Shown here: positions 52,484 to 60,857 of the stretch, piece after piece
Numbering within the stretch: the stretch's first letter is position 1
Layout: every line of letters starts with the position of its first letter
From: Serpentinimonas raichei
Lineage (GTDB): Bacteria > Pseudomonadota > Gammaproteobacteria > Burkholderiales > Burkholderiaceae_C
Reading direction: 5' to 3'
Assembly (NCBI RefSeq): GCF_000828895.1
Contig: NZ_AP014568.1
Coordinates: 2,425,858 to 2,489,857 of the forward strand
DNA: 64,000 nucleotides
Translations under genes and position numbers: made by a program
Notes under the pieces: model-generated
Told to the model about the DNA's origin: nothing
Database searches by the model: none
Seen by the model: only the letters and a program-made list of their open reading frames with translations

Positions 52484-53675
52484 TCAATGCAGAAACAGAC
52501 GCGCCGCCGCCAGATCGGCGAGGCTGGCCAGCGGAACGAAGCGGTGGATGTGTTCGCGGGCATTCTGCACCGCGAAGGCAGCGGGCACGCGGCGCGTGGG
52601 GTGGAACCAGGTGATGCGGGCGCCGCGCGCGCGCAACGCTTGCAGCGCGTCGGCCAGCTGTTCGGGAGCGTCGGTGTCGAAGCCGTCGGACATGACCCAC
52701 ACGCGCGCGCCGCGCCGCAGCTGGGCGCGGGCATGCACGCGGGCAAAGTCCTGCAGGCTGCTGGCGATGCGGGTGCCGGCGCCAAAGCCGGCACTCACGG
52801 CGTTGATCTTTTCCTGCACCGTGGCCGAGTCGCGCTGCATCAGCGGCGTCACTTCGGCCAGCCGGGTGTGAAACACGAACACGCGGGCCTGCGCCTCCAG
52901 CGCGAAGGCGCGCGCGATCCGCAGGAACAGCGCGGCGTGCGACTCCATCGAGCGGCTCACATCGGCCAGGATGAACAAGCGGGGGGGGGTCCAGGCGCCG
53001 GACCTGCCAGGCCGGCGCCAGTGGCTCGCCGCCCAAAGCCACGCTGCGGCGCAGGGTCTGGCGCAGGTCCAGCCGGTGGCCGGGGGGCGCGTGGCACCAG
53101 CGGCGAGTCGGCAGCGGGCGAAGTTGCGCAGTGATCTGGCGCGCCAAGCGCTGCAGCGCGCCCAGCTCCTGAGGCAGCCACATCTGGCCGTCGCGCCGGT
53201 GCAGGGCTTCCAGCTGGGGCTCGCTGCGGCTGGCGCCGCTCATGCCACGTGGTGTGCCGGCATCGCTGTTGCCCGCGCCCGCATGTGGCGCGTCGGCGGC
53301 GGCGGTCTGGGGCGCGGATTTGGCGGCGGTGGGTAGCTGTTGCGCGGCGTCCATCTGCTCGTGCAGCTGCTGCACGGCTTGCCGCAGGTCGCGCTGCGGT
53401 CGTGTCTGGCCGCTCACACGCACCGTGCCGCGCAGGCGTTCGGGGTGCCAGTAGCGGTCGAACAGATCAGGCCAGAGCCGCCATTCGCGCGCACTGTGGC
53501 AGGCGATGGCACGCCAGGCGGCGTTCAGGCGCGACCCGTTCAGACCCCCAACGATCAGCGCCGCCTGCAGCATGGCCCGCTGCTCGGCCACGCCCACGCT
53601 CAACCCGTGGTCGCGCAGCAGCGCCGCGAAACCGGCGAGGGTCTCGCTGGGGGCGAGCGCGGGCGAGAGGTTCAT
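52484..53675 (-). pseudogene. coxE: coxE, von Willebrand factor A protein, frameshifted
   Basis: CoxE works with the CoxD ATPase in building the Cu-Mo site. The N-terminal part (53675 down to about 52990) begins MNLSPALAPSETLAGFAALL. It continues in frame until RRLDPPP and then the VWA part continues in another frame (LFILADVSRSMESHAA with the MIDAS DxSxS motif, to the stop at 52484). The shift occurs exactly at nine consecutive G at 52981-52989; eight would restore one intact protein of about 396 residues. It may be a real mutation, a phase-variable tract, or a sequencing error. The start overlaps the coxD stop (ATGA). Confidence 0.8.
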
Positions 53676-54604
53676 GATGTGGCCGCGTTGGCCTGCGCTT
53701 TTTCGGCCACGCCGACCTTGCGCCGGCCTTCGATCAGCTGGCGCGCGCGGTCCGCGCCGAGGCCGAAGCGGTCTTCGCGCGTTTTGAGTAGGCAGCCCAG
53801 CGTGGTCAGCAGCACTGCCATGTCGTCAGGCAGGGTGTGGTGGCTCATGCGGTGCAGCGCGTTGACCCAGTCCAGCGTCTCGGCGATGCCCGGGATCTTG
53901 GTGAGGTCTTCGCTGCGCAGGCGCTGCACGAACTGCACCGCTTCCTCAACCAGCCGGGTGTCTGCATCGGGCAGGGCGGTTTTGACGATGGCGATCTCGC
54001 GCGCCAGCGTGGGGTAGTCCAGATGGTGGTACAGGCAGCGGCGGCGCAGCGCGTCGGAGAGCTCGCGCGTGGCGTTGCTGGTGAGAACCACGCGCGGGAT
54101 GTGGCGCGCGCGCAGCGTGCCGATCTCGGGCACGGTGATCTGGTAGTCGGCCAGCACCTCTAGGAGAAAGGCCTCAAAGGCCTCGTCGGCACGATCGATC
54201 TCGTCGATCAGCAGCACGCAGGGGCCGTCTTGGCTGATCGCCTTGAGCAGCGGCCGCTCCAGCAAAAACTCGCGGCTGAATAGGTCAGACTCTTTGACTG
54301 TTCCCAGTTGCCCATCGTGCAGGCGGATCGCCATCAGCTGGCGGCCGTAGTTCCATTCGTAGGCAGCCTGTGCCAAGTCCAGCCCCTCGAAGCACTGCAG
54401 CCGCACCAGCACCGCGCCTTGGGCCTGCGCCAGCGCGGTGGCCAGCGCCGTCTTGCCCACGCCAGCGTCACCTTCGAGCAGCAGCGGCCGCTGCAGCTCG
54501 CCCGCCAGCCACACCGTGGTGGCTAGGTCGGCGTCGGCGAGGTAGCCCGCCCGCTGCAGCGACTCGCGCAGCAGGCGGTTCGCAGGGGAGACGGTGGGTG
54601 ACAT
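53672..54604 (-). CDS. coxD: MoxR-type AAA ATPase CoxD
   Basis: AAA+ chaperone-like ATPase, 310 residues, needed in other carboxidotrophs for functional assembly of the [CuSMoO2] site. Walker A is EGDAGVGKTALA (about residues 46-57), Walker B VLLIDEIDRADE (about 132-143), and sensor/arginine-finger sequences VVLTSNATRELSDALRRRCLY follow. The ATG at 54604 lies 2 bp after the coxG stop; an upstream in-frame start would overlap coxG. The gene overlaps coxE, its usual partner. Confidence 0.9.
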   Translation of the reverse strand: MSPTVSPANRLLRESLQRAGYLADADLATTVWLAGELQRPLLLEGDAGVGKTALATALAQAQGAVLVRLQCFEGLDLAQAAYEWNYGRQLMAIRLHDGQLGTVKESDLFSREFLLERPLLKAISQDGPCVLLIDEIDRADEAFEAFLLEVLADYQITVPEIGTLRARHIPRVVLTSNATRELSDALRRRCLYHHLDYPTLAREIAIVKTALPDADTRLVEEAVQFVQRLRSEDLTKIPGIAETLDWVNALHRMSHHTLPDDMAVLLTTLGCLLKTREDRFGLGADRARQLIEGRRKVGVAEKAQANAATS

Positions 54605-54606
54605 GT

Positions 54607-55236
54607 TCAGGTTCGCTTGCCAAAGAGACCCAGCCACCAGTTCTTGATCAGCGCCCAGACGATGGCTAGGCCGTTGATCTCCTTGGCCACGGGGGGTGCG
54701 GACCGGGGGGCCGCGTCAACGCTGCCACCGAACGCGACAGCAGCGCCGTCCGCCACCACCAACGAGGCGGGGGCAGGGATGGCCAGCGCGGCTTGGCGGA
54801 AGTTCTCGACGAACTGCGCCAAAATCATGTCAGAGACCTGCACCATCATGCGGCCGCCGAACTGCGCGAACTTGCCGTTGACAATCACGGCGGCGTCGCC
54901 ATGCAGCACGCTGTGCGCCGGGTTGGCCGGGTCGACTTCAATCACCGCGCTCAGATCCATCGTGGCAGATGAACCGCCCTTATCGGCGCCCTTGCCGCGC
55001 AACACCATACGGCGCACCACTTCGTCTTTCTCCAGCACGTCAACTTGGCCGCCGAAATTTGCTGCAGCTGGGCCAACCTTGACTTTGACGCTGCCCTTGT
55101 ACGAGGAGTCGGAGAGCTGTTCGGTCAGTTCGGCACCTGGCATGCAGCTTGCCATGGCCTTGAGGTCGCACATGATGGCCCAAGCGCGGGCCGGGTCCAC
55201 GTCTAGTGGATAGCGTTTTTCGAGTTTGACTTCCAT
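54607..55236 (-). CDS. coxG: CO dehydrogenase subunit G (SRPBCC protein)
   Basis: CoxG-family protein, 209 residues, associated with membrane recruitment of CO dehydrogenase. The START-like domain covers residues 1-145 (EKRYPLDVDPARAWAIMCDL, SYKGSVKVKVGPAAANFGGQV, AVIVNGKFAQFGGRMM). A linker follows, then a hydrophobic C-terminal segment (GLAIVWALIKNWWLGLFGK) that could anchor it to the membrane. It follows coxL by 12 bp. Confidence 0.92.
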   Translation of the reverse strand: MEVKLEKRYPLDVDPARAWAIMCDLKAMASCMPGAELTEQLSDSSYKGSVKVKVGPAAANFGGQVDVLEKDEVVRRMVLRGKGADKGGSSATMDLSAVIEVDPANPAHSVLHGDAAVIVNGKFAQFGGRMMVQVSDMILAQFVENFRQAALAIPAPASLVVADGAAVAFGGSVDAAPRSAPPVAKEINGLAIVWALIKNWWLGLFGKRT

Positions 55237-55248
55237 CTGGGGTGCCGA

Positions 55249-57660
55249 TCAAAGGTTGAGCCCGCGGGCCTTGAGTTCTTTCCAGACGCGGAACGCGTTG
55301 TGCGGCATGTCCATGTGTGTCATGCCCTTATGCGAAAACGCGTCTACGATGGCTGAGGTGAACGTGGGAATGGAACCCACGTGCGGCGATTCGGCCACAC
55401 CCTTGGCCCCCAGTGGGTGGTGCGGGCTGGGGGTGACGGTGTGGTCGGTTTCCCACCTCGGCGTTTCCACTGCGGTAGGCAGGAAGTAGTCCATCAGCGT
55501 ATTGCCCAGCAGGTTGCCTTGAGCGTCAAACGGCATTTGCTGACCCATCGCGACGGCATACCCTTCGGTCAGGCCGCCGTGGATCTGGCCTTCGATGATC
55601 ATCGGGTTTATGCGGGTGCCGCAGTCGTCGAGGGCGTAGAAGCGGCGGATCTTGGTCTCGCCGGTGGCGCGGTCGATATCCACGACGCAGAGGTAGATGC
55701 CGAACGGGAAAGTGAAGTTCGGTGGATCGTAGTAATGCACCGCTTCCAAGCCCGGTTCCAGACCAGCGGGTGGCTGATGGTAGGCTTGCCAAGCCACGTC
55801 GGCCATGGTCTTGAACTTGCTGTCGTCGCCCTTGACCTTGAAGCGGTCCACTTCCCAGTCGAGATCGTTCTCGTGGACTTCAAGCATGTGGGCCGCGATC
55901 TTGCGCGCTTTGGCGTGGATCTTGCGCGCCGCCAGCGCGATGGCGGCGCCGGCTACCGGCGTGGAGCGCGAGCCGTAGGTGCCTAGGCCGTAGGGTGCGG
56001 TGGAGGTGTCGCCTTCTTCCACCTGGATCACCTCGGACGGGATGCCCAGTTCTGTGGCGATAATCTGCGCGTAGGTAGTCTGGTGGCCCTGCCCCTGCGT
56101 GATGGTGCCCATGCGCGCAATCGCGCTGCCAGTGGGGTGGATGCGGATTTCGCACGAGTCGAACATGCCCACCCCTAGGATGTCGCAGATCTTGCTGGGG
56201 CCGGCGCCCACCACCTCGGTGAAGGTCACTAGGCCAATGCCCATCAGCGTGGGGCTATTGGGGTCGGAGCGTTTGGCGGCCTGCTCGGCGCGCAGCGCAG
56301 GATAGTCCACTGCGGCCAGTACCTTTTTGAGGGCTGTGTGGTAGTCGCCCGAGTCGTACTCGAAGCCGAAGGCGCTGGTGTAGGGAAACTGCTCCCTGCG
56401 GATGAAGTTCTTTTCCCGGATCTCGGCCTTGTCCATGCCCAGCTTCTGCGCCAGCACGTCCACCATGCGCTCAACCAGGTACACTGCTTCGGTCACGCGG
56501 AAGCTGCAGCGGTAGGCCACGCCACCGGGTGCCTTGTTGGTGTAGACGCCCTTGACCGAGCAGTGTGCGGCCGGAATGTCGTAGCTGCCGGAGACGATGT
56601 GGAACATGCCGGCCGGGAACTTGGTCGGGTCGGCGCAGGCGTCGAAGGCACCGTGGTCAGCCACCACGTTCACGCGCAGGGCGGTGATCTTGCCATCGGG
56701 CGTGGCGGCGATTTCTCCGTCCATGTGGTAGTCCCGCGCGAAGCCGGTGGACGAGATGTTCTCGATCCGGTCTTCGACCCATTTCACCGGCTTGCCCAGC
56801 ACGATGCTGCTAACGATGGCGCATACATAGCCGGGGTAGATGGGCACCTTGTTGCCAAAGCCGCCGCCGATGTCGGGGCTGACGATGCGCACCTTGGACT
56901 CGGGGATGCCGGAGAGCAGCGACACCACCGTGCGCACCACGTGCGGCGCCTGGCTGGTGATATAGGTGGTCAGTTCACCGCGGACGGGGTCGAAACTGGC
57001 CACACAGCCGCAGGTCTCCAGCGGGCAGGGGTGCACGCGCGGGTAATACATGTGCTGGCTCAACTTCACCGGCGCGGCGTCGAAGGCGGCGTCGGTGGCG
57101 GCCTTGTCACCCGCGTCCCAGGTGAAGATGTGGTTGTGGTGCTCGCGCGGGCCGTGAGCGCCGCTGGTCTTGCCGGCCAAGTCTTCGCGCAGCACGGGCG
57201 CGTCGGGCTTGAGCGCCTCGTAGGGGTTGATCACCACAGGCAGCTCTTCGTATTCGACCTCGACGGCCTCCACCGCGTCGGCTGCGATGTAGCGGTCGTC
57301 GGCGATCACGATGGCCACTTCCTGCATCTGGAAGTGCACTTTTTCGTCGGCCAGCACAGCGGCCACGTCGCCGGCCAGCGTGGGCATCCAGTGCAGCTTT
57401 AGGGGCTTGAGGTCGTCGGCCGTCAGCACGGCATGCACGCCAGGGATGGCGAGTGCGGCCTCCTTGTTGATCTTCTTGATGCGGGCGTGGGCCAGCGGTG
57501 AGCGCACGATGTCCATGTGCAGCATGCCGGGCATCTTGATGTCATCGACGTAGTTGCCCTTGCCCTGGATGAAGCGGGCGTCTTCCTTGCGCAGGCGCGA
57601 GACGCCTATGCCAGCCAAGGCGATTTCACGTGCTTCGGCGGTTTGTACCGGTGCGTTCAT
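55249..57660 (-). CDS. coxL: Form I carbon monoxide dehydrogenase large subunit
   Basis: Molybdenum/copper-binding catalytic subunit, 803 residues, oxidising CO to CO2 in aerobic carboxidotrophs. The form I signature AYRCSFR is present, with the Cu-binding Cys at about residue 385, rather than the AYRGAGR of form II. Other cofactor contacts: GGGFGNK (about 275), QGQGHQTTYAQI and GAKGVAESPHVG with the active-site Glu near the C-terminus. Length agrees with known CoxL (about 800). The ATG at 57660 (MNAPVQTA) was chosen; the open frame upstream runs through coxS. Order coxM-coxS-coxL is the standard one. Confidence 0.96.
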   Translation of the reverse strand: MNAPVQTAEAREIALAGIGVSRLRKEDARFIQGKGNYVDDIKMPGMLHMDIVRSPLAHARIKKINKEAALAIPGVHAVLTADDLKPLKLHWMPTLAGDVAAVLADEKVHFQMQEVAIVIADDRYIAADAVEAVEVEYEELPVVINPYEALKPDAPVLREDLAGKTSGAHGPREHHNHIFTWDAGDKAATDAAFDAAPVKLSQHMYYPRVHPCPLETCGCVASFDPVRGELTTYITSQAPHVVRTVVSLLSGIPESKVRIVSPDIGGGFGNKVPIYPGYVCAIVSSIVLGKPVKWVEDRIENISSTGFARDYHMDGEIAATPDGKITALRVNVVADHGAFDACADPTKFPAGMFHIVSGSYDIPAAHCSVKGVYTNKAPGGVAYRCSFRVTEAVYLVERMVDVLAQKLGMDKAEIREKNFIRREQFPYTSAFGFEYDSGDYHTALKKVLAAVDYPALRAEQAAKRSDPNSPTLMGIGLVTFTEVVGAGPSKICDILGVGMFDSCEIRIHPTGSAIARMGTITQGQGHQTTYAQIIATELGIPSEVIQVEEGDTSTAPYGLGTYGSRSTPVAGAAIALAARKIHAKARKIAAHMLEVHENDLDWEVDRFKVKGDDSKFKTMADVAWQAYHQPPAGLEPGLEAVHYYDPPNFTFPFGIYLCVVDIDRATGETKIRRFYALDDCGTRINPMIIEGQIHGGLTEGYAVAMGQQMPFDAQGNLLGNTLMDYFLPTAVETPRWETDHTVTPSPHHPLGAKGVAESPHVGSIPTFTSAIVDAFSHKGMTHMDMPHNAFRVWKELKARGLNL

Positions 57661-57683
57661 GGGGTTTTCTCCGTGGGTGGGGC

Positions 57684-58169
<486 letters not shown>

Positions 58170-58187
58170 GGGGGTGTCTCCAAGAAT

Positions 58188-59051
58188 TTATACGCAGCGG
58201 GACCAAGCCTTGGTCAAGGCGCGTTTGACCATTTCGCCGGCCATGGCGGTCTTGTATTCAATGTCGCCGCGCAGGTCTTCGGCTGGGTCGCAGATGGCGA
58301 TGGCCGCGTCGGCGGCGGCCTGCAGCGTGGCGGGGTTGAGCGGCTGGCCGAGCAATGCCGCTTCGGCGGCTTCGACCCGCAGCGCAGTGGGGGCGACGTT
58401 GGTCAGGGCAATGCGCACGTGGCTGACGGAGTTGCCGCCCTTGCGCATGACCACCGCGCAGCCGGCGGTTGCCCAGTCACCGGTCTTGCGTTTGAGTTTT
58501 TCGTAGGCCCAGCCGGTCCCTTGGGCAAAGGCCGGGGCATGGATCTCGCACATCACTTCGTTCTCTTCCAGCAGCGTCATGTAGGTGCCGAGGAAGAAAC
58601 CGTCGGCGGCGACGGTGCGGCGGCCGTTCGGGCCTTCGAGTACGAACGAGGCTTCGATGGCGATGGACAGGGCGGGGTGGTCGTTGCCGGGGTCACCGTG
58701 GGCGATGTCGCCGCCGATGGTGCCGCGATTACGTACCTGCGGGTCGGCGATCAGCTGGGCGGCCTCGGCCAGCAACGGCAACCTGGCGTGCACGATGGGC
58801 GAGCGGATCAGCTCGTTTTCGGAAGTCATGGCACCAATCACCACCGTGCCGCCCTCCTCACGGATGCCACGCAGCTCGGGAATGCGGTTGAGGTCGATCA
58901 GGTGGGTCGGCTGCGCAAACCGCAGCTTCATCATCGGCAGCAGGCTGTGGCCGCCGGCCAGCAGCTTGGCCTCGGAGCCGAGTTGGCCCAGCAAATCCAC
59001 GGCCTCGCCAACGCTGCGTGGCACGTGGTATTCAAAACGCGGTGGAATCAT
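58188..59051 (-). CDS. coxM: Carbon monoxide dehydrogenase medium, FAD subunit
   Basis: FAD-binding subunit, 287 residues, passing electrons from the iron-sulfur clusters to the quinone pool. FAD-binding motifs AGGHSLLPMMKLRFAQP (about 32-48) and TIGGDIAHGDPGNDHPA (about 111-127) are present, as in other CoxM proteins. It is the first gene of the operon, with an AGGAGACAAACC ribosome binding region. The promoter region upstream holds the direct repeats described separately. Confidence 0.95.
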   Translation of the reverse strand: MIPPRFEYHVPRSVGEAVDLLGQLGSEAKLLAGGHSLLPMMKLRFAQPTHLIDLNRIPELRGIREEGGTVVIGAMTSENELIRSPIVHARLPLLAEAAQLIADPQVRNRGTIGGDIAHGDPGNDHPALSIAIEASFVLEGPNGRRTVAADGFFLGTYMTLLEENEVMCEIHAPAFAQGTGWAYEKLKRKTGDWATAGCAVVMRKGGNSVSHVRIALTNVAPTALRVEAAEAALLGQPLNPATLQAAADAAIAICDPAEDLRGDIEYKTAMAGEMVKRALTKAWSRCV

Positions 59052-59173
59052 GGTTTGTCTCCTATTTTTCTGGGCGGTTGAAAATTTATTAACACCCGCC
59101 CAGTTTGCAGGAGATACTGATTCCGATACAACTTGCGGGTCTTAGGTCTGGACGAGCATCAAATGTGGATTTT

Positions 59174-59203
59174 TCTGCATGAGGCGCATTTTTGTCTGCA
59201 CGA
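59174..59203 (-). promoter_or_regulatory. Direct-repeat site upstream of the cox operon, RcoM/LytTR candidate
   Basis: Two 9-bp repeats, TCTGCATGA (59174-59182) and TCTGCACGA (59195-59203), are separated by 12 bp, giving a 21-bp period, the layout recognised by LytTR domains. They lie 123-152 bp before the coxM start codon, in a position suited to activation. A weaker third copy (CGAGCATCA, 59153-59161) follows at the same period. The rest of 59052-59323 shows no strong sigma70 promoter, consistent with activator dependence. Confidence 0.55.
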
Positions 59204-59323
59204 ACTGCTGAGATCAGGCGCGCGTGACTTGGCAATAGGGGAATATCCTGGGGTTTGCTTTGCGCAACTCCGGCACAAGGTGCGGTTTGCTTAGTGCGTA
59301 CCCGGCGCCAAGCCGGCGCGGCC

Positions 59324-60076
59324 TCAGCGCTTGGTCAGAAGCCCCAAGGCTTGGCGCAGGCGCACCACCTCGCCACGCGCCACCGGGATCGGCTCTCGGT
59401 GCTTGCCCTGTAGCAGCACATGCGTCTTGCTGCCCTCGCGTCCGAGCTCGACCACGGCACGCAGATTGACGATGAAGCATCGGTGCACGCGCATGAACTG
59501 CGCAGGGTCGAGCCGTGCCTGCAGGTCGCCGATGCTCAGGCTACAAAAATGGAAGCCATTGCGAGTAAGCGCCCGGGTGTGGTGGGCCTGTGACTCCAAG
59601 GAAAATACTTCATTTGTGTCCACAAACGCCACCTTATGGTTGGCCACCAGCGGGATGCGGGTCAAGCGCAGGTTGACTGCAGGAACACCGGTCACCGGAG
59701 CTTCCTGACTGAGCGCCTGGGTGACGTCGTAGAAGACCAGCACAAATCCAGTGGTTTGGCCTAGGTGGTCGCCAAGGCGCGTTACTTTGATCAGCAGCAC
59801 CTGTTCGGGGATGTTGATGATCATGGTCATCGGTACGGCGTTTACCGCCGGGCAGCTGGAGGCTTGGTCCAGCATGAATCTGACCTTGGATTTTGAGCGC
59901 TCTGGATGGAACGAGGTCACCAGTTTGTCGAACGGCTGCTTTTCGCTCACGGGAAGTACTTTGCGGGCGAAATCATTCATCGCCAGCACGGTCCGCCGGG
60001 CGTCTAGGTGGATCACGCCTACCTCGAATTTCTCAAGCAGGTACAGGGTCGAGTTGTTCGCGACCTGTGCATCCAT
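59324..60076 (-). CDS. rcoM: RcoM-type CO-sensing PAS-LytTR regulator
   Basis: Single-component regulator, 250 residues. The N-terminal PAS domain (about 8-125) would bind heme; the candidate ligands are His57 (SFHPERS), Cys75 and Met85, where the 10-residue Cys-Met spacing equals that reported for RcoM (Cys94, Met104; His74). The C-terminal LytTR domain covers about 150-248 (LRLTRIPLVANHKVAFVDTN, FMRVHRCFIVNLRAV, EPIPVARGEVVRL). The ATG at 60076 was chosen; the upstream open frame overlaps ssb. Position immediately before coxM and the absence of coxBCHK support a role as CO-responsive activator. Confidence 0.85.
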   Translation of the reverse strand: MDAQVANNSTLYLLEKFEVGVIHLDARRTVLAMNDFARKVLPVSEKQPFDKLVTSFHPERSKSKVRFMLDQASSCPAVNAVPMTMIINIPEQVLLIKVTRLGDHLGQTTGFVLVFYDVTQALSQEAPVTGVPAVNLRLTRIPLVANHKVAFVDTNEVFSLESQAHHTRALTRNGFHFCSLSIGDLQARLDPAQFMRVHRCFIVNLRAVVELGREGSKTHVLLQGKHREPIPVARGEVVRLRQALGLLTKR

Positions 60077-60124
60077 GGGTTGTCTCCGGGTCGTTCTGAC
60101 AGGGGCCGTCTGTTGCCATGTGTA

Positions 60125-60168
60125 AACAAAAAACCCCAACCAGAACAAGTCTTGCTGGGGTTTTGTTT
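60125..60168 (-). terminator. Rho-independent terminator after ssb
   Basis: Stem formed by AAAACCCCA (60130-60138) and TGGGGTTTT (60156-60164), with further A/T pairing outside, followed by T residues on the minus strand. It lies between ssb and rcoM, so rcoM needs its own promoter or weak readthrough. Confidence 0.8.
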
Positions 60169-60191
60169 GCGAATAAGAATTTGCTCTGCTT

Positions 60192-60686
60192 CTAGAAGGG
60201 GATATCGTCTTCCATGCCGTCAAAGTCGGTCGAGGCGGCGGCCGGCTTGGCGGGGGGGGCCGGGCGGCTAGAGGCCGGGGCGGGTCGGCCGCTGGCCGGT
60301 GGTGCGGCGCGCGCGGCGCCGGAGTCGTCTGAGGAGGGTGCGCCCATGCCCTCGCGGCTGCCCAGCAGCTGCAGTTCGGTGGCGATGATGTCGACCGTGT
60401 TGCGCTCGACGCCGGATTGGTCGGTGTATTTGCCGTATTTGAGGCGCCCTTCAACGTAAATCGGGCGCCCTTTTTTGACGTATTCACCGGCGATCTCGGC
60501 CATACGCTCGTAGAAGGTGATGCGGTGCCACTGGGTGTCTTCGACCAGCTCGCCGCTGGTGCGGTCTTTGCGGCGGCTGGTGGTGGCCAGGGTGACGTTG
60601 GCCACTGCCTGGCCCGAGGGCAGGTAGCGAATTTCGGCGTCGCGGCCGCAGTTGCCGACCAAGATGACTTTGTTGACGGATGCCAT
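60192..60686 (-). CDS. ssb: Single-stranded DNA-binding protein
   Basis: SSB, 164 residues, protecting single-stranded DNA at replication forks. The OB fold covers residues 1-108 (MASVNKVILVGNCGRDAEIR, TQWHRITFYERMAEIAGEYV, KKGRPIYVEGRLKYGKYTD). A Pro/Ala/Ser-rich linker follows, and the C-terminal acidic tip ends DDIPF, the protein-interaction tail. The linker is encoded by a strongly GC-biased stretch with a run of G near 60250. The gene is divergent from hoxA. Confidence 0.96.
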   Translation of the reverse strand: MASVNKVILVGNCGRDAEIRYLPSGQAVANVTLATTSRRKDRTSGELVEDTQWHRITFYERMAEIAGEYVKKGRPIYVEGRLKYGKYTDQSGVERNTVDIIATELQLLGSREGMGAPSSDDSGAARAAPPASGRPAPASSRPAPPAKPAAASTDFDGMEDDIPF

Positions 60687-60857
60687 GGCGCGTGGGTTCC
60701 TCTCTTGGGGTGAGTAAATTGATCCGGTAGATTGTGCAGCAATTCTAGTGGCGGACCGCAGCCAACTTGCAACCGGCGCCGGCTGCAGGTCGGCGCAGCC
60801 TAGCGCAGACTATCGCGGTTGCCCCTAAGGCCAGCCCTTGTTTGCTGCTTGCCTACA

